A stretch of DNA of 25,789 nucleotides from an uncultured Oscillospiraceae bacterium (GTDB lineage Bacteria; Bacillota; Clostridia; Oscillospirales; Ruminococcaceae), in the NCBI GenBank assembly GCA_934481385.1, contig CAKSPD010000017.1, forward strand, positions 1-25,789. The letters run 5' to 3'. Shown here piece by piece: positions 1 through 8,019 of the stretch. Both the position numbers and the translations under genes were made by a program. Position 1 is the first letter of the stretch. Each line of letters opens with the position of its first letter. A model generated the notes under the pieces. That model did not search any database. It was given only the letters and a program-made list of their open reading frames with translations, and was not told the DNA's origin.

Positions 1-85
1 CAATTACATTGTAATCCTTATTGGGAAATAAATCAATAATCTGAAATTATTGAAAATATTTTTTTGCCGGCAGACCTTTTTTTAC

Positions 86-106
86 TTTCAAAAGCATTTT
101 CAAAAG
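86..106. repeat. Tandem 12-bp repeat overlapping the kinase promoter
   Basis: TTTCAAAAG occurs at 86-94 and again at 98-106, with a 12-bp period close to one helical turn. The second copy overlaps the -35 region of the promoter at 97-125. Tandem AT-rich sites at this position are typical of response-regulator binding, so this may be an autoregulatory site for the DcuR-type regulator encoded downstream. The function is inference. Confidence 0.4.
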
Positions 107-125
107 TATAAAAATATGGTATAAT
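97..125 (+). promoter_or_regulatory. Sigma-A promoter of the two-component operon
   Basis: The -35 is TTTTCA at 97-102 and the -10 is TATAAT at 120-125, with a 17-bp spacer. A TG dinucleotide one base upstream of the -10 makes it an extended -10 promoter. The start codon is 30 bp downstream, behind a GGGGG ribosome binding site. The weak -35 fits activation by a regulator. Confidence 0.7.
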
Positions 126-154
126 TACAGATATAAAGAAAAATACAGGGGGTT

Positions 155-1735
155 ATGAAAGTTTTGAAAAAGCATCGTGTAAAAAAAATACAGCGTGAGA
201 TTTTCTCAACACTTATGATACTTGTTACATTTATGACAATTATTACTGCTGTTTTCAGTATATGGGTAAACCTTGATACTGAAAAGAAAAATCTTGACGA
301 AAATTTAAAGAATATCGCTCAGGCTGTTTCGCAGTCTGATATAGTAATATCGGAGCTTGAAGGCTCGGAAAAAGATGTTGAGGATATAACCTGTACATAT
401 CTTGATACAATGAAGAAATCAATGTCGAATATTGATGTAATATCAATAGTAGATAATAAAAACATACGAAACTATCACACAAACAAGGAACTTATCAATA
501 CACACTATGACGGTACTGTTCCCGATTTTGAAAAATCCGGATATTCAGCATATGTTGAAAGCAGTAAAGGGCCTTCCGGTTCACAGAGGAGAGCGTATGC
601 TCCTGTTTATGACAGCAACGGGAACTATACAGGCTTTGTAATAGCTGTTATGCTCAACAGAAATATAAACAGAATTATTTTCAATACTATTTTTATTCAT
701 ATAGTATGTACAGCCGGAGTTATAGCATTTGCTGTTCTGCTTTCATACATTCTTTCAAACAGAATCAAGAAACAGCTCCTCGGATATGAACCTGATACAT
801 TTACTGCAATGTTCAGTATCCGTGACAATATCCTTGAATCGCTTGAAGAAGGTCTTGTTGTTGTTGACAAAGACCAGAAACTTATATATATGAACAAATC
901 AGCAGAAAAAATGCTTGAAGGGCAGAATGATATTGTAAATAATATGTGCCTTAAAAACACTGTTGAAAAAGGTGAAAAAAATCTGCATATGCCGTTGCAT
1001 TTCATAGAAAATGCGGATATTATTGCTGATAATATTCCCATTATGGAAAACGGCAGTATTGAGGGAGCTTTATGTATTCTGCGTGACAGAACAGAACTTA
1101 CAAGAATTGCAGAGGATTTATCGGGAGTGCGTTTCCTTGTTGAATCTATGAGAGCAAACAATCACGATTTTACTAATAAATTACATGTTATTCTTGGACT
1201 TATACAAATGGGAAAAACTCAGGAGGCAAGTGAATATATAACAAACCTGACATCAATTCAGCAGAGCTTTATTCACAGAATAATGAAAGATATTGATGAC
1301 CCGTCTGTTGCAGCTCTGCTTATAGGAAAATATTCACGTTCAGCAGAACTTAATGTTCAGTTCAGCATAGAAAAAGGAAGTCATCTCCACAGAGATGATA
1401 TTTCCCTCCCCTCCTGCGACCTTATAACAATAATAGGAAATCTTATTGAAAATGCACTTGACTCTCTCAACTCAACAACAAAACAGCCTAAACAGCTTTC
1501 TATCGGCATTTTTACTCAGCCACATGCTATGATAATAAATGTTGATGATACAGGAACGGGTATTCCTGATGATATAAAAGAAGATATTTTTAAAAACGGA
1601 TTTTCTACAAAAGGTGAAGGCAGAGGCACAGGACTGTATATTGTAAACGGTCTTATAAAAAAATATAACGGAACTATTTCCGTTGAATCTGAAAAGGATA
1701 CAGGCACTTCATTCACAGTCACTCTTACGGATTAA
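155..1735 (+). CDS. DcuS/CitA-family membrane sensor histidine kinase
   Basis: This is a membrane-bound kinase of the DcuS/CitA/DctS group, whose members sense di- or tricarboxylates or related small acids outside the cell and phosphorylate a CitB/DcuR-type regulator. It has a membrane segment at about residues 17-39, an extracellular Cache/PAS-like sensor at about 40-175, a second membrane segment at about 178-200, a cytoplasmic PAS domain at about 215-315 and a kinase core. The phosphorylated His is H337 in NHDFTNKLHVI, the Spo0B-like dimerisation box of this family. The ATPase has the N-box (IGNLIENALDS) and the DTGTGIP and GRGTGLYIV loops. Its 526 residues are usual for the family. The regulator gene follows after 15 bp with its own ribosome binding site, so the two are co-transcribed. 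No transporter gene is adjacent, so the ligand cannot be read from context. Confidence 0.9.
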   Translation: MKVLKKHRVKKIQREIFSTLMILVTFMTIITAVFSIWVNLDTEKKNLDENLKNIAQAVSQSDIVISELEGSEKDVEDITCTYLDTMKKSMSNIDVISIVDNKNIRNYHTNKELINTHYDGTVPDFEKSGYSAYVESSKGPSGSQRRAYAPVYDSNGNYTGFVIAVMLNRNINRIIFNTIFIHIVCTAGVIAFAVLLSYILSNRIKKQLLGYEPDTFTAMFSIRDNILESLEEGLVVVDKDQKLIYMNKSAEKMLEGQNDIVNNMCLKNTVEKGEKNLHMPLHFIENADIIADNIPIMENGSIEGALCILRDRTELTRIAEDLSGVRFLVESMRANNHDFTNKLHVILGLIQMGKTQEASEYITNLTSIQQSFIHRIMKDIDDPSVAALLIGKYSRSAELNVQFSIEKGSHLHRDDISLPSCDLITIIGNLIENALDSLNSTTKQPKQLSIGIFTQPHAMIINVDDTGTGIPDDIKEDIFKNGFSTKGEGRGTGLYIVNGLIKKYNGTISVESEKDTGTSFTVTLTD

Positions 1736-1750
1736 TTTAAGGAGAATAAA

Positions 1751-2431
1751 ATGTACGAAGTTTTAATTGTTGAAGATGACCCGATGGTTGCGATGATAAA
1801 TAAACAGTATGTAAATCAGAACAGTAATTTTCATGTCTGTTCGGTATGCAATGATGGTATTTCTGCTCTTGAATATCTTGAAAAAAACAAAGTAAATCTT
1901 GTTATTCTTGACCAGTATATGCCACAGATGAACGGTCTTACACTTCTGAGAATGATACGTGAAAAGGAAATTCCCGTATCTGTTATAATGGTTACAGCAG
2001 CCAACGACAGTACAACTGTTGAAGAAGCTCTGAGATTCGGAGTTGTTGATTATCTTGTAAAACCTTTCTATAATGCAAGATTTCAGCAGGCTCTTGAAAA
2101 TTTTATAATCAGACAGGACGCTTTTCATGATATTTCATCATTCAAACAGCGTCATATAGATGCACTTCTTGAGAACAATCTCAGGATTTCAAAGGATTCT
2201 GAACAGCTCCCGAAAGGCATTCAGGAACAGACTCTTGAAAAAATGTGCGATTTTCTTAAAGAAAACAGCAACAGTGAATTTACAAGTGAAGTTATTGCTG
2301 ATAAGGTCGGCCTTTCAAGAGTAACTGTCAGAAGATATATGAACTATCTTATAGAAAAAACTATGATTACCGGAAGAATGAACTACGAAACAGGTGGCAG
2401 ACCTTGTATGCTTTATCGCTGGAATATGTAA
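1751..2431 (+). CDS. DcuR/CitB-family response regulator
   Basis: This is the DNA-binding partner of the upstream kinase. The receiver domain spans about residues 1-120, with the acidic pocket VEDD near the N terminus, phospho-acceptor D54 in LDQYMPQMNG and the conserved Lys in LVKPF. After a linker, the C-terminal 60 residues form the winged helix-turn-helix of the CitB/DcuR/MalR group (EVIADKVGLSRVTVRRYMNY, then TGGRPCMLYRW). The 226-residue length is typical. The start has a good AAGGAG eight bases upstream. Regulators of this family usually control carboxylate transporters or fermentation genes. No such gene is in the window, so the targets lie elsewhere or are the genes downstream. The family call is secure and the target is unknown. 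Confidence 0.9.
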   Translation: MYEVLIVEDDPMVAMINKQYVNQNSNFHVCSVCNDGISALEYLEKNKVNLVILDQYMPQMNGLTLLRMIREKEIPVSVIMVTAANDSTTVEEALRFGVVDYLVKPFYNARFQQALENFIIRQDAFHDISSFKQRHIDALLENNLRISKDSEQLPKGIQEQTLEKMCDFLKENSNSEFTSEVIADKVGLSRVTVRRYMNYLIEKTMITGRMNYETGGRPCMLYRWNM

Positions 2432-2438
2432 AATATTG

Positions 2439-2467
2439 TTGACATTCATCTGAGAAAGATGTATAAT
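2439..2467 (+). promoter_or_regulatory. Consensus sigma-A promoter with an inverted repeat in the spacer
   Basis: TTGACA at 2439-2444 and TATAAT at 2462-2467 are both perfect consensus, separated by 17 bp. The spacer holds an inverted repeat, CATCT at 2447-2451 and AGATG at 2457-2461, which could be a repressor site. The promoter starts 8 bp after the preceding stop codon with no terminator between, so the phosphorelay operon has its own start but can also receive read-through. Confidence 0.85.
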
Positions 2468-2510
2468 ATATGTGTAATTTACAGATTTATACTGAAAAGG
2501 AGGCTGAATA

Positions 2511-4043
2511 ATGAGTTCTGAACAAAAAAAATATCTGATTCTTGTAGTAGATGATTCTGAAATAAATCGTATAATGCTTATGGAAATGCTGAAAAACAGC
2601 TATGATATAATTGAAGCATCAAACGGCGAGGAGGCTATTGCACTTATAAAAGCATACGGTTATAAAATAGACCTTATACTTCTTGATATTGTAATGCCTG
2701 TTATGGACGGTTTTCAGATGCTCAGAATAATGAATCAGAATGACTGGATAAATCATATTCCTGTCATAATGATTTCTGCCGAAAGTGATGATTCAAGCAT
2801 TAAAAATGCTTACGATTTGGGTGTTACAGACTATATTCAGCGTCCGTACAGAAGTTATTCTATTCACAAACGTATAGACAATACTCTCAAACTTTACAGC
2901 AAACAGAAAATTCTGCTTGATATTGCAAAAGAACAGGTTTTCCAGAAAGAAAAAGACAGCCGTATGATGATTAATATTCTCGGTCATATAGTTGAATTCA
3001 GAAACAGCGAAAGCGGTATGCATGTTCATCACATTCAAACTATAACCCGTCTTATCCTCAGAAATCTTGTATCAATAAGTGATAAGTATAATCTTTCTGA
3101 TAATGATATTCTTCAGATTTGTACTGCCTCGGCACTCCACGATATAGGAAAAATAACTATTGACGATAAAATACTCAACAAACCCGGAAAGCTCACAAAA
3201 GAAGAATTTGAGATAATGAAAACACATACTTCAGCAGGTGCTGAAATGCTGAAAGAACTCCCGATTTATCAGAAAAAAACACTCGTAAACCTTGCATATC
3301 AGATATGTCGCTGGCATCACGAAAGATATGACGGAAAAGGTTATCCTGATGGTCTTAAGGGCGAAGAAATACCAATATCAGCACAGGTGGTTTCAATTGC
3401 AGATGTTTATGATGCCCTGACAAGTGAACGATGTTATAAAAAGGCTTTTTCACATGAAAAGGCAATGGAAATGATTTTTGACGGTCAGTGCGGAACTTTT
3501 AATCCCCTGCTCCTTGAATGTCTTAAAAATATTCAGAATGATATTGCAGATGCAATTCAGGCTGATGAGCTTGGCGTAATGGATAAACAGATACTTTCAA
3601 GAGCTGCTGAAGAAATAGTTGAGGACAGAATTTCTGATGAATCTGTCTATCATTCACAACTCCTTGCTGATGAACAGGCTAAAAGAATTTATTTTACACA
3701 GGACGTCAAGGAAATACAGTTTGAATATGATTCACTTCTTGAAACAATTACGCTTTCTGAATATGGTGCAGAATTTCTTGGAATGAAAAACAGAGTAATA
3801 TATCCGCATCAGAAAGAAAATGATTTCCTTTGTGAAAACCGTGCTGAACTTATTGAACGTCTGCACAAGACAACTTTTCAGAATCCGGATATTGAACCGT
3901 TTGAAGCAGTTATCACATATAACGGTATAACTCATAAATACAGAATTATGGCACGTTCTCTCTGGTCAGGTGATAACAGACCTAAATATACAGGTGCTAT
4001 CGGACGTATTATTGATTTGGATATTTTAAGGAGAAACCAATGA
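2511..4043 (+). CDS. Response regulator with HD-GYP phosphodiesterase and PAS-like C terminus
   Basis: The protein has a receiver domain at about residues 8-125, with phospho-acceptor D59 in LDIVMPVMDG, followed by a canonical HD-GYP domain at about 150-340. HD-GYP enzymes hydrolyse cyclic-di-GMP, or 3',3'-cGAMP in some clades. The metal and catalytic signatures are present: HDIGK with HD at 210-211, HH at 269-270 and GYP at 277-279. The remaining 150 residues resemble a PAS fold, with no GGDEF motif. One oddity is that the receiver Lys before the conserved Pro is replaced by Arg (R111 in IQRPY). The stop overlaps the start of the HPt gene by 4 bp, so the two are translationally coupled. The likely role is the output of the phosphorelay encoded by this operon. 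Confidence 0.88.
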   Translation: MSSEQKKYLILVVDDSEINRIMLMEMLKNSYDIIEASNGEEAIALIKAYGYKIDLILLDIVMPVMDGFQMLRIMNQNDWINHIPVIMISAESDDSSIKNAYDLGVTDYIQRPYRSYSIHKRIDNTLKLYSKQKILLDIAKEQVFQKEKDSRMMINILGHIVEFRNSESGMHVHHIQTITRLILRNLVSISDKYNLSDNDILQICTASALHDIGKITIDDKILNKPGKLTKEEFEIMKTHTSAGAEMLKELPIYQKKTLVNLAYQICRWHHERYDGKGYPDGLKGEEIPISAQVVSIADVYDALTSERCYKKAFSHEKAMEMIFDGQCGTFNPLLLECLKNIQNDIADAIQADELGVMDKQILSRAAEEIVEDRISDESVYHSQLLADEQAKRIYFTQDVKEIQFEYDSLLETITLSEYGAEFLGMKNRVIYPHQKENDFLCENRAELIERLHKTTFQNPDIEPFEAVITYNGITHKYRIMARSLWSGDNRPKYTGAIGRIIDLDILRRNQ

Positions 4044-4387
4044 CTTTAAAGGAATGTTATAAAATTTTCGGAGGAAATTACGAAAATGTTGTAAGCAGGC
4101 TTGTGAATGAAGCTTTGGTACGCAAAATTTTAATTAAATTTCTATCAGATAAAAGCTTTGCAGATATTTTAGAAAAACTGAAAGCCGACAAACCTAATGA
4201 TGCTTTCTGCTCAGCTCATACTCTTAAAGGCGTATGCCAGAATCTCGGATTTGATAATCTTCTTGAACCGGCTGTTGAAGTTACAGAGGCATTGCGGAAC
4301 GGTAAAAATAATACAACACCTGAGATGCTGGAAAATTTGAAAAAAAGATATGAAGAAACCATATCTGCAATAAAAGAACTTGAATAA
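4040..4387 (+). CDS. Stand-alone histidine phosphotransfer (HPt) protein
   Basis: This 115-residue protein is an all-helical HPt domain with the signature SAHTLKGVCQNLGF. H60 is the phosphorylatable His and the following LKG and LGF motifs are family hallmarks. HPt proteins carry phosphate between the receiver of a hybrid kinase and the receiver of an output protein. Its position between exactly such a pair (REC-HD-GYP upstream, hybrid kinase downstream) supports that role. It begins in an ATGA overlap with the upstream gene, preceded by AAGGAG, and ends 25 bp before the next start. There is no catalytic domain and no membrane segment. Confidence 0.88.
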   Translation: MTLKECYKIFGGNYENVVSRLVNEALVRKILIKFLSDKSFADILEKLKADKPNDAFCSAHTLKGVCQNLGFDNLLEPAVEVTEALRNGKNNTTPEMLENLKKRYEETISAIKELE

Positions 4388-4412
4388 GGCAAAAGACAGG
4401 ATTGAATTTAAA

Positions 4413-6575
4413 ATGATTGGATTTAAAAAAAATACAATTCTTATTCTTTGTAATATTATACTTATTCTTATTATGATTGTCACAGTTGTAATATATTCCA
4501 ATACGGCATTGAATCAGAATAATACTATTAAATGCAACACTTTCTGCAATATGGTTGAATCGGTGAAACAGGTATCTGAAAATTACATCAAGGCTGAAAA
4601 GGGTTATGTAAATAACTGGGCAAGATATATTTCAAGTCAGAATATGACGGCAGAACAGGCTCTCAGTTATGTCAGAATTACTAATACCCAGACAGACCGA
4701 ACAGCTCACCTTGTTGATATGGAAGATATGTCCGCAAGGTCTGCTGAAACAGAATGGGTTCACTGTTATAGTGATTTATTAAAAGATGATACAGAGTATA
4801 ATAAGACCTTTTTGAAAAAAATGGAAAAGATATTCAATGCTGATGATAACAGCATATTCATTCTCGGAAAATACGATGCCGGTCAGACAGTAATAAGTGT
4901 CGGTTCACGGGTAACTATATGTGAAAATGACGGTTCAGATAAAGATTATCTGCTTTTGAGGCTGATACCTGTTGAATACTTTGAAAAAACATGGGTATTT
5001 CCCACAGAATTTCCCACTGCTGAAATCAGTTTTATAAATTCTGACGGAAGATATATTGTAAAATCACCTTCACTGCGTTCAGAAAATTTCTTTGAATTTA
5101 TCAGGGATTATAATGAAGTCAATGAACCTGATGAAAAGTTCAGTTCAGCAAAATCAGGAATGCTTGAATATCAAAATTCTGATGAAGATAACTGTTATTT
5201 TTATTATTCAAGTCTTGAACTTGATGAAGATGTATTTATTCTCGGATATATTCCGGTATCAGAAATAAAATCAGATATTATTGACTGGAGCATTGTTGCA
5301 ATTATATGCACAACGCTTGTTGTTCTTATTATACTTGACGGTTCACATGTTCTCCAGATAAATAAACAGTTGCGGAAAGCTGTTATAACTGCTCAGAAGG
5401 CTAATAATGCAAAAACACAGTTTCTTTCATCAATGTCCCATGATATCCGTACACCTATGAATGTGGTTATCGGAATGACTGAAATTGCAAGAAAACATTT
5501 AGATGATATATCATATGTAAAAGACTGCCTTGATAAAGTTTCGATGTCGGGAAATCATCTTCTGACACTTATCAATGATATTCTTGATATTTCAAAAGTT
5601 GAAAGCGGAAAAATGCCACTTAATCCATGTACATTTTCACTGCATAATTTTATAGAAGAAATAGAAATTCTTATTAAGCAGATTGCTGATAATAAAAACA
5701 TCTCATTCACACTTGATATGAACGATATTAAATATGATACATTGATAGGCGACCCTCTCCGTATCCGTCAGGTGTTAATCAATCTTCTTACAAATTCAAT
5801 AAAATATACGGAAAACGGCGGTCATGTAAAATTCAGCGTAAGTGAGATTTCAGAAAATGATAATGATGATAATTCAGTTTTCTTAAAGTTTGTGGTAGAT
5901 GATGACGGAATAGGTATGAGTGAAGAATTTCAGAAAAATATGTACGTTTCTTTTGCCCGTGCTACTGACAGCCGTATAAATTCAATTCAGGGTTCGGGAC
6001 TCGGACTTGCTATTGTAAAACAGATGGTTGAGCTTATGAACGGTTCTGTACAATGTGAAAGTATTCTCGGAAAAGGAACTGTTTTTACTGTTATAATAAA
6101 ATTGGGCATTACTGATTCCCTTCCTGAAAATGAAGATAATCAGCAAAAACTGACAGACGGTCATATTGATGAATTTGCCGGAATGAATGTTCTTGTTGCT
6201 GAGGATAATGACCTTAATTTTATGATTATCCAGACACTTCTTGAAGAACATCAGGTTACTGCCAGCCGTGCAGTAAACGGACAGGTATGCCTTGATATTC
6301 TTAATAATCCGGATTCACCTCATTATGACCTCGTTTTTATGGACGTACAGATGCCTGTTATGAACGGAAAAGAGGCTACAAGAAAAATCCGGAAAAGTGA
6401 AAATCCATACATAAAAAATATTCCTGTTGTTGCTATGACAGCAGATGCTTTTGCAGAAGATGTATATGAATGTCTTTCATCAGGTATGGACGAACATCTC
6501 TCCAAACCCATAAGTATGTCACATATATTGCAGGTGCTTAGAAAAGCCAGAAACGGAACTCTCCGCAGAAAATAA
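4413..6575 (+). CDS. Hybrid sensor histidine kinase with C-terminal receiver
   Basis: This membrane hybrid kinase has a first membrane segment at about residues 6-30, an extracellular sensor at about 31-285 with no recognised ligand motif (probably Cache-like), and a second membrane segment at about 288-310. The HisKA box is SMSHDIRTPMN with H343. The ATPase follows (LINLLTNSIKYTENG, DDDGIGM, GSGLGLAIV), and the receiver has phospho-acceptor D644 in FMDVQMPVMNG and a SKP lysine. Length and order match the BarA/ArcB-like class without its own HPt domain, which fits use of the neighbouring HPt protein. I place the start at the ATG of MIGFKK. An in-frame TTG at 4380 would add 11 residues and overlap the HPt gene, but it has no good ribosome binding site. 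Confidence 0.88.
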   Translation: MIGFKKNTILILCNIILILIMIVTVVIYSNTALNQNNTIKCNTFCNMVESVKQVSENYIKAEKGYVNNWARYISSQNMTAEQALSYVRITNTQTDRTAHLVDMEDMSARSAETEWVHCYSDLLKDDTEYNKTFLKKMEKIFNADDNSIFILGKYDAGQTVISVGSRVTICENDGSDKDYLLLRLIPVEYFEKTWVFPTEFPTAEISFINSDGRYIVKSPSLRSENFFEFIRDYNEVNEPDEKFSSAKSGMLEYQNSDEDNCYFYYSSLELDEDVFILGYIPVSEIKSDIIDWSIVAIICTTLVVLIILDGSHVLQINKQLRKAVITAQKANNAKTQFLSSMSHDIRTPMNVVIGMTEIARKHLDDISYVKDCLDKVSMSGNHLLTLINDILDISKVESGKMPLNPCTFSLHNFIEEIEILIKQIADNKNISFTLDMNDIKYDTLIGDPLRIRQVLINLLTNSIKYTENGGHVKFSVSEISENDNDDNSVFLKFVVDDDGIGMSEEFQKNMYVSFARATDSRINSIQGSGLGLAIVKQMVELMNGSVQCESILGKGTVFTVIIKLGITDSLPENEDNQQKLTDGHIDEFAGMNVLVAEDNDLNFMIIQTLLEEHQVTASRAVNGQVCLDILNNPDSPHYDLVFMDVQMPVMNGKEATRKIRKSENPYIKNIPVVAMTADAFAEDVYECLSSGMDEHLSKPISMSHILQVLRKARNGTLRRK

Positions 6576-6597
6576 GTAAATAAAAATATACCAAAAA

Positions 6598-6617
6598 AGC
6601 AGTCATATTTGACTGCT
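6598..6617. terminator. Bidirectional intrinsic terminator
   Basis: AGCAGTCA at 6598-6605 pairs perfectly with TGACTGCT at 6610-6617 around a 4-base loop. A-rich sequence lies on the left and a T-rich run on the right, so it can end both the plus-strand kinase operon and the convergent minus-strand metal-protein operon. Confidence 0.85.
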
Positions 6618-6642
6618 TTCTTGTTTTTTAGATGATATGAAA

Positions 6643-7011
6643 TTAAATTTGTTCGTTTTTTATTTCTGTGACTTTAAAGTCAAGCATCTGGATTGTACGC
6701 TTTAACTGTTCGTCATTAAGCTCATGTTCATATAAAACAACGGCAATTCCTTTTTTTAGGTCGACTTTGCATGATGCACCTTCAATACGGTTAATCTGAC
6801 GTTCAACGCTGTTTTTGCAGTTCTGACAGTGCATACCTTCTATTTTGATTATCTTTTTTCCGATAGGATTCTTCAATATCTTTTCTTCTTCGGTGACAGT
6901 AATCTGACCTACGCCACAGCAACCGCCTTCACCTTTCATATGCCTGATACTTCCGTGTAAGCTTATTGCAATTACTGCAATAAGTATAACAACAATTACT
7001 GCTGTAACCAT
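6643..7011 (-). CDS. Membrane-anchored heavy-metal-associated (HMA) domain protein
   Basis: The N terminus (about residues 2-18) is one hydrophobic segment followed by a short basic stretch and GGCCGVG (C31, C32). This resembles the FeoB-associated Cys-rich membrane proteins. Residues about 53-118 are an HMA domain of the CopZ type with the metal-binding motif GMHCQNC (C62, C65), usually for Cu(I), sometimes Zn or Cd. The combination suggests a membrane-tethered metallochaperone or metal sensor. It is the last gene of a minus-strand group, 7 bp after the methyltransferase stop, with AAGGAAGTG as ribosome binding site. The domain calls are secure. The metal and the partner are not known. Confidence 0.8.
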   Translation of the reverse strand: MVTAVIVVILIAVIAISLHGSIRHMKGEGGCCGVGQITVTEEEKILKNPIGKKIIKIEGMHCQNCKNSVERQINRIEGASCKVDLKKGIAVVLYEHELNDEQLKRTIQMLDFKVTEIKNEQI

Positions 7012-7018
7012 ATTTTTT

Positions 7019-7654
7019 TCACTTCCTTAAAACACAGTGCATTCTGAATCCCTTGCGTTTTTCAAAAAGTTCCACTTTCAGATGTGCTTTCTTTGCCATT
7101 TTACGCACGTCTGATTCGCTTAATATTCCTACATCTCCGTGACCGGCGAGATTTGCAATCGGCATTTCAATATGATTGAAGAACCATAATATTACTGAAT
7201 TTCCGGTATAATCTCTTAGAATCAGTCTACCGCCTTTTTTCAGACATCTGTAAACGCTGTTGAAAAAATTCTGAGGATTCGGGTAATGATGAAAGCTGTT
7301 TGAACAGATAATCACATCAAATTTATCTGCTTCAAACGGAAGATTTTCACAATCTCCGACTATAAATTCAGTATTGGGAATTTTTTTGTTTCTTGCCTTT
7401 TCAATCATTTTCGGGGTAAGGTCAATTCCTGTATAATATCTTTCAGGATATTTTTTCGATAACAGCGTTATCATAGGAGCAGGCCCGCAACCCGCATCAA
7501 GAAGTGTATCCCATTTTTCTTTTTCAAGTTCTTTAAGAATATCAGGATAATCATTTTTACAGATTTCATAAATTCCGGCTTTATCACTTTCGTATCTGTC
7601 TGCTGATTCTGTAAATTCCTTGATTGTAAGCTCCTTATATTGTTTGCTGTTCAT
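7019..7654 (-). CDS. Class I SAM-dependent methyltransferase
   Basis: This 211-residue cytosolic methyltransferase has the Rossmann-fold SAM motifs: motif I LLDAGCGPAP at residues 51-60, an acidic end of strand 2 (GIDLTPKMIEKA), GDCENLPF before motif II, then DVIICSNSFHHYPNP and LKKGGRLILRD. It belongs to the methyltransferase-11/UbiE-like superfamily. The substrate cannot be read from sequence. Its neighbours, DUF2325 upstream (15 bp) and the HMA protein downstream (7 bp), hint at metal or metalloid handling, but it lacks the conserved cysteine set expected of ArsM arsenite methyltransferases. Confidence 0.8.
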   Translation of the reverse strand: MNSKQYKELTIKEFTESADRYESDKAGIYEICKNDYPDILKELEKEKWDTLLDAGCGPAPMITLLSKKYPERYYTGIDLTPKMIEKARNKKIPNTEFIVGDCENLPFEADKFDVIICSNSFHHYPNPQNFFNSVYRCLKKGGRLILRDYTGNSVILWFFNHIEMPIANLAGHGDVGILSESDVRKMAKKAHLKVELFEKRKGFRMHCVLRK

Positions 7655-7669
7655 AGAAATACTCTCCTT

Positions 7670-7966
7670 TTAAACATCATTTGTGTCAGGTTTGCAGTAG
7701 CTTTTAAGAACATTTTTCAGAGCTGATGCAGAGCTTGAATGACAATAGGCTACCTGTGTTCTTTTTCCCTTAATCTGTGTTTCAAAGGAACGGAGCATTT
7801 TATGTGAAACTGTTCCTGTAAAAAGTACGAGTAAATCAGGGATTCCTGCACATTTTATCTTTCCCGCAGTTTTTGTATAGACCTTTGAGTCACAGTCAAA
7901 TGACTTGCAGATGTCTGTATACTGTCTTTCCATACGTTCATGTCCGCCGACAATAATTACGCTCAT
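7670..7966 (-). CDS. DUF2325 family protein
   Basis: This 98-residue protein begins MSVIIVGGHERMERQY and contains DLLVLFTGTVSHKM and QVAYCHSSSASAL, the pattern of DUF2325. That is a small Rossmann-like family of unknown biochemical role, often found near metal-related or redox genes in Firmicutes. It has no signal peptide or membrane segment. Cysteines lie mid-protein and near the C terminus. It is the first of three tightly spaced minus-strand genes, with ribosome binding site AAGGGGG. No clear promoter lies in the 53 bp upstream, so it may be read through from the ABC transporter operon. Confidence 0.75.
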   Translation of the reverse strand: MSVIIVGGHERMERQYTDICKSFDCDSKVYTKTAGKIKCAGIPDLLVLFTGTVSHKMLRSFETQIKGKRTQVAYCHSSSASALKNVLKSYCKPDTNDV

Positions 7967-7987
7967 TATTTTCCCCCTTTATATTTT

Positions 7988-8005
7988 ATTATTATTATTA
8001 TTATT
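7988..8005. repeat. (ATT)6 trinucleotide repeat
   Basis: Six perfect ATT units sit in the 53-bp spacer between the ABC permease stop and the DUF2325 start. Repeat-number change could alter spacing between genes, but this may be ordinary AT-rich spacer. Confidence 0.7.
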
Positions 8006-8019
8006 TTATCATCGTCATA

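Noticed and set aside
4380..4412. TTG start for the hybrid kinase overlapping the HPt gene
   Set aside because: The ribosome binding site is weak and the ATG at 4413 directly precedes the membrane segment; not fully excluded.
7988..8005. (ATT)6 as a phase-variation switch
   Set aside because: It is short, lies outside coding sequence and sits in an AT-rich spacer with no clear promoter to modulate.
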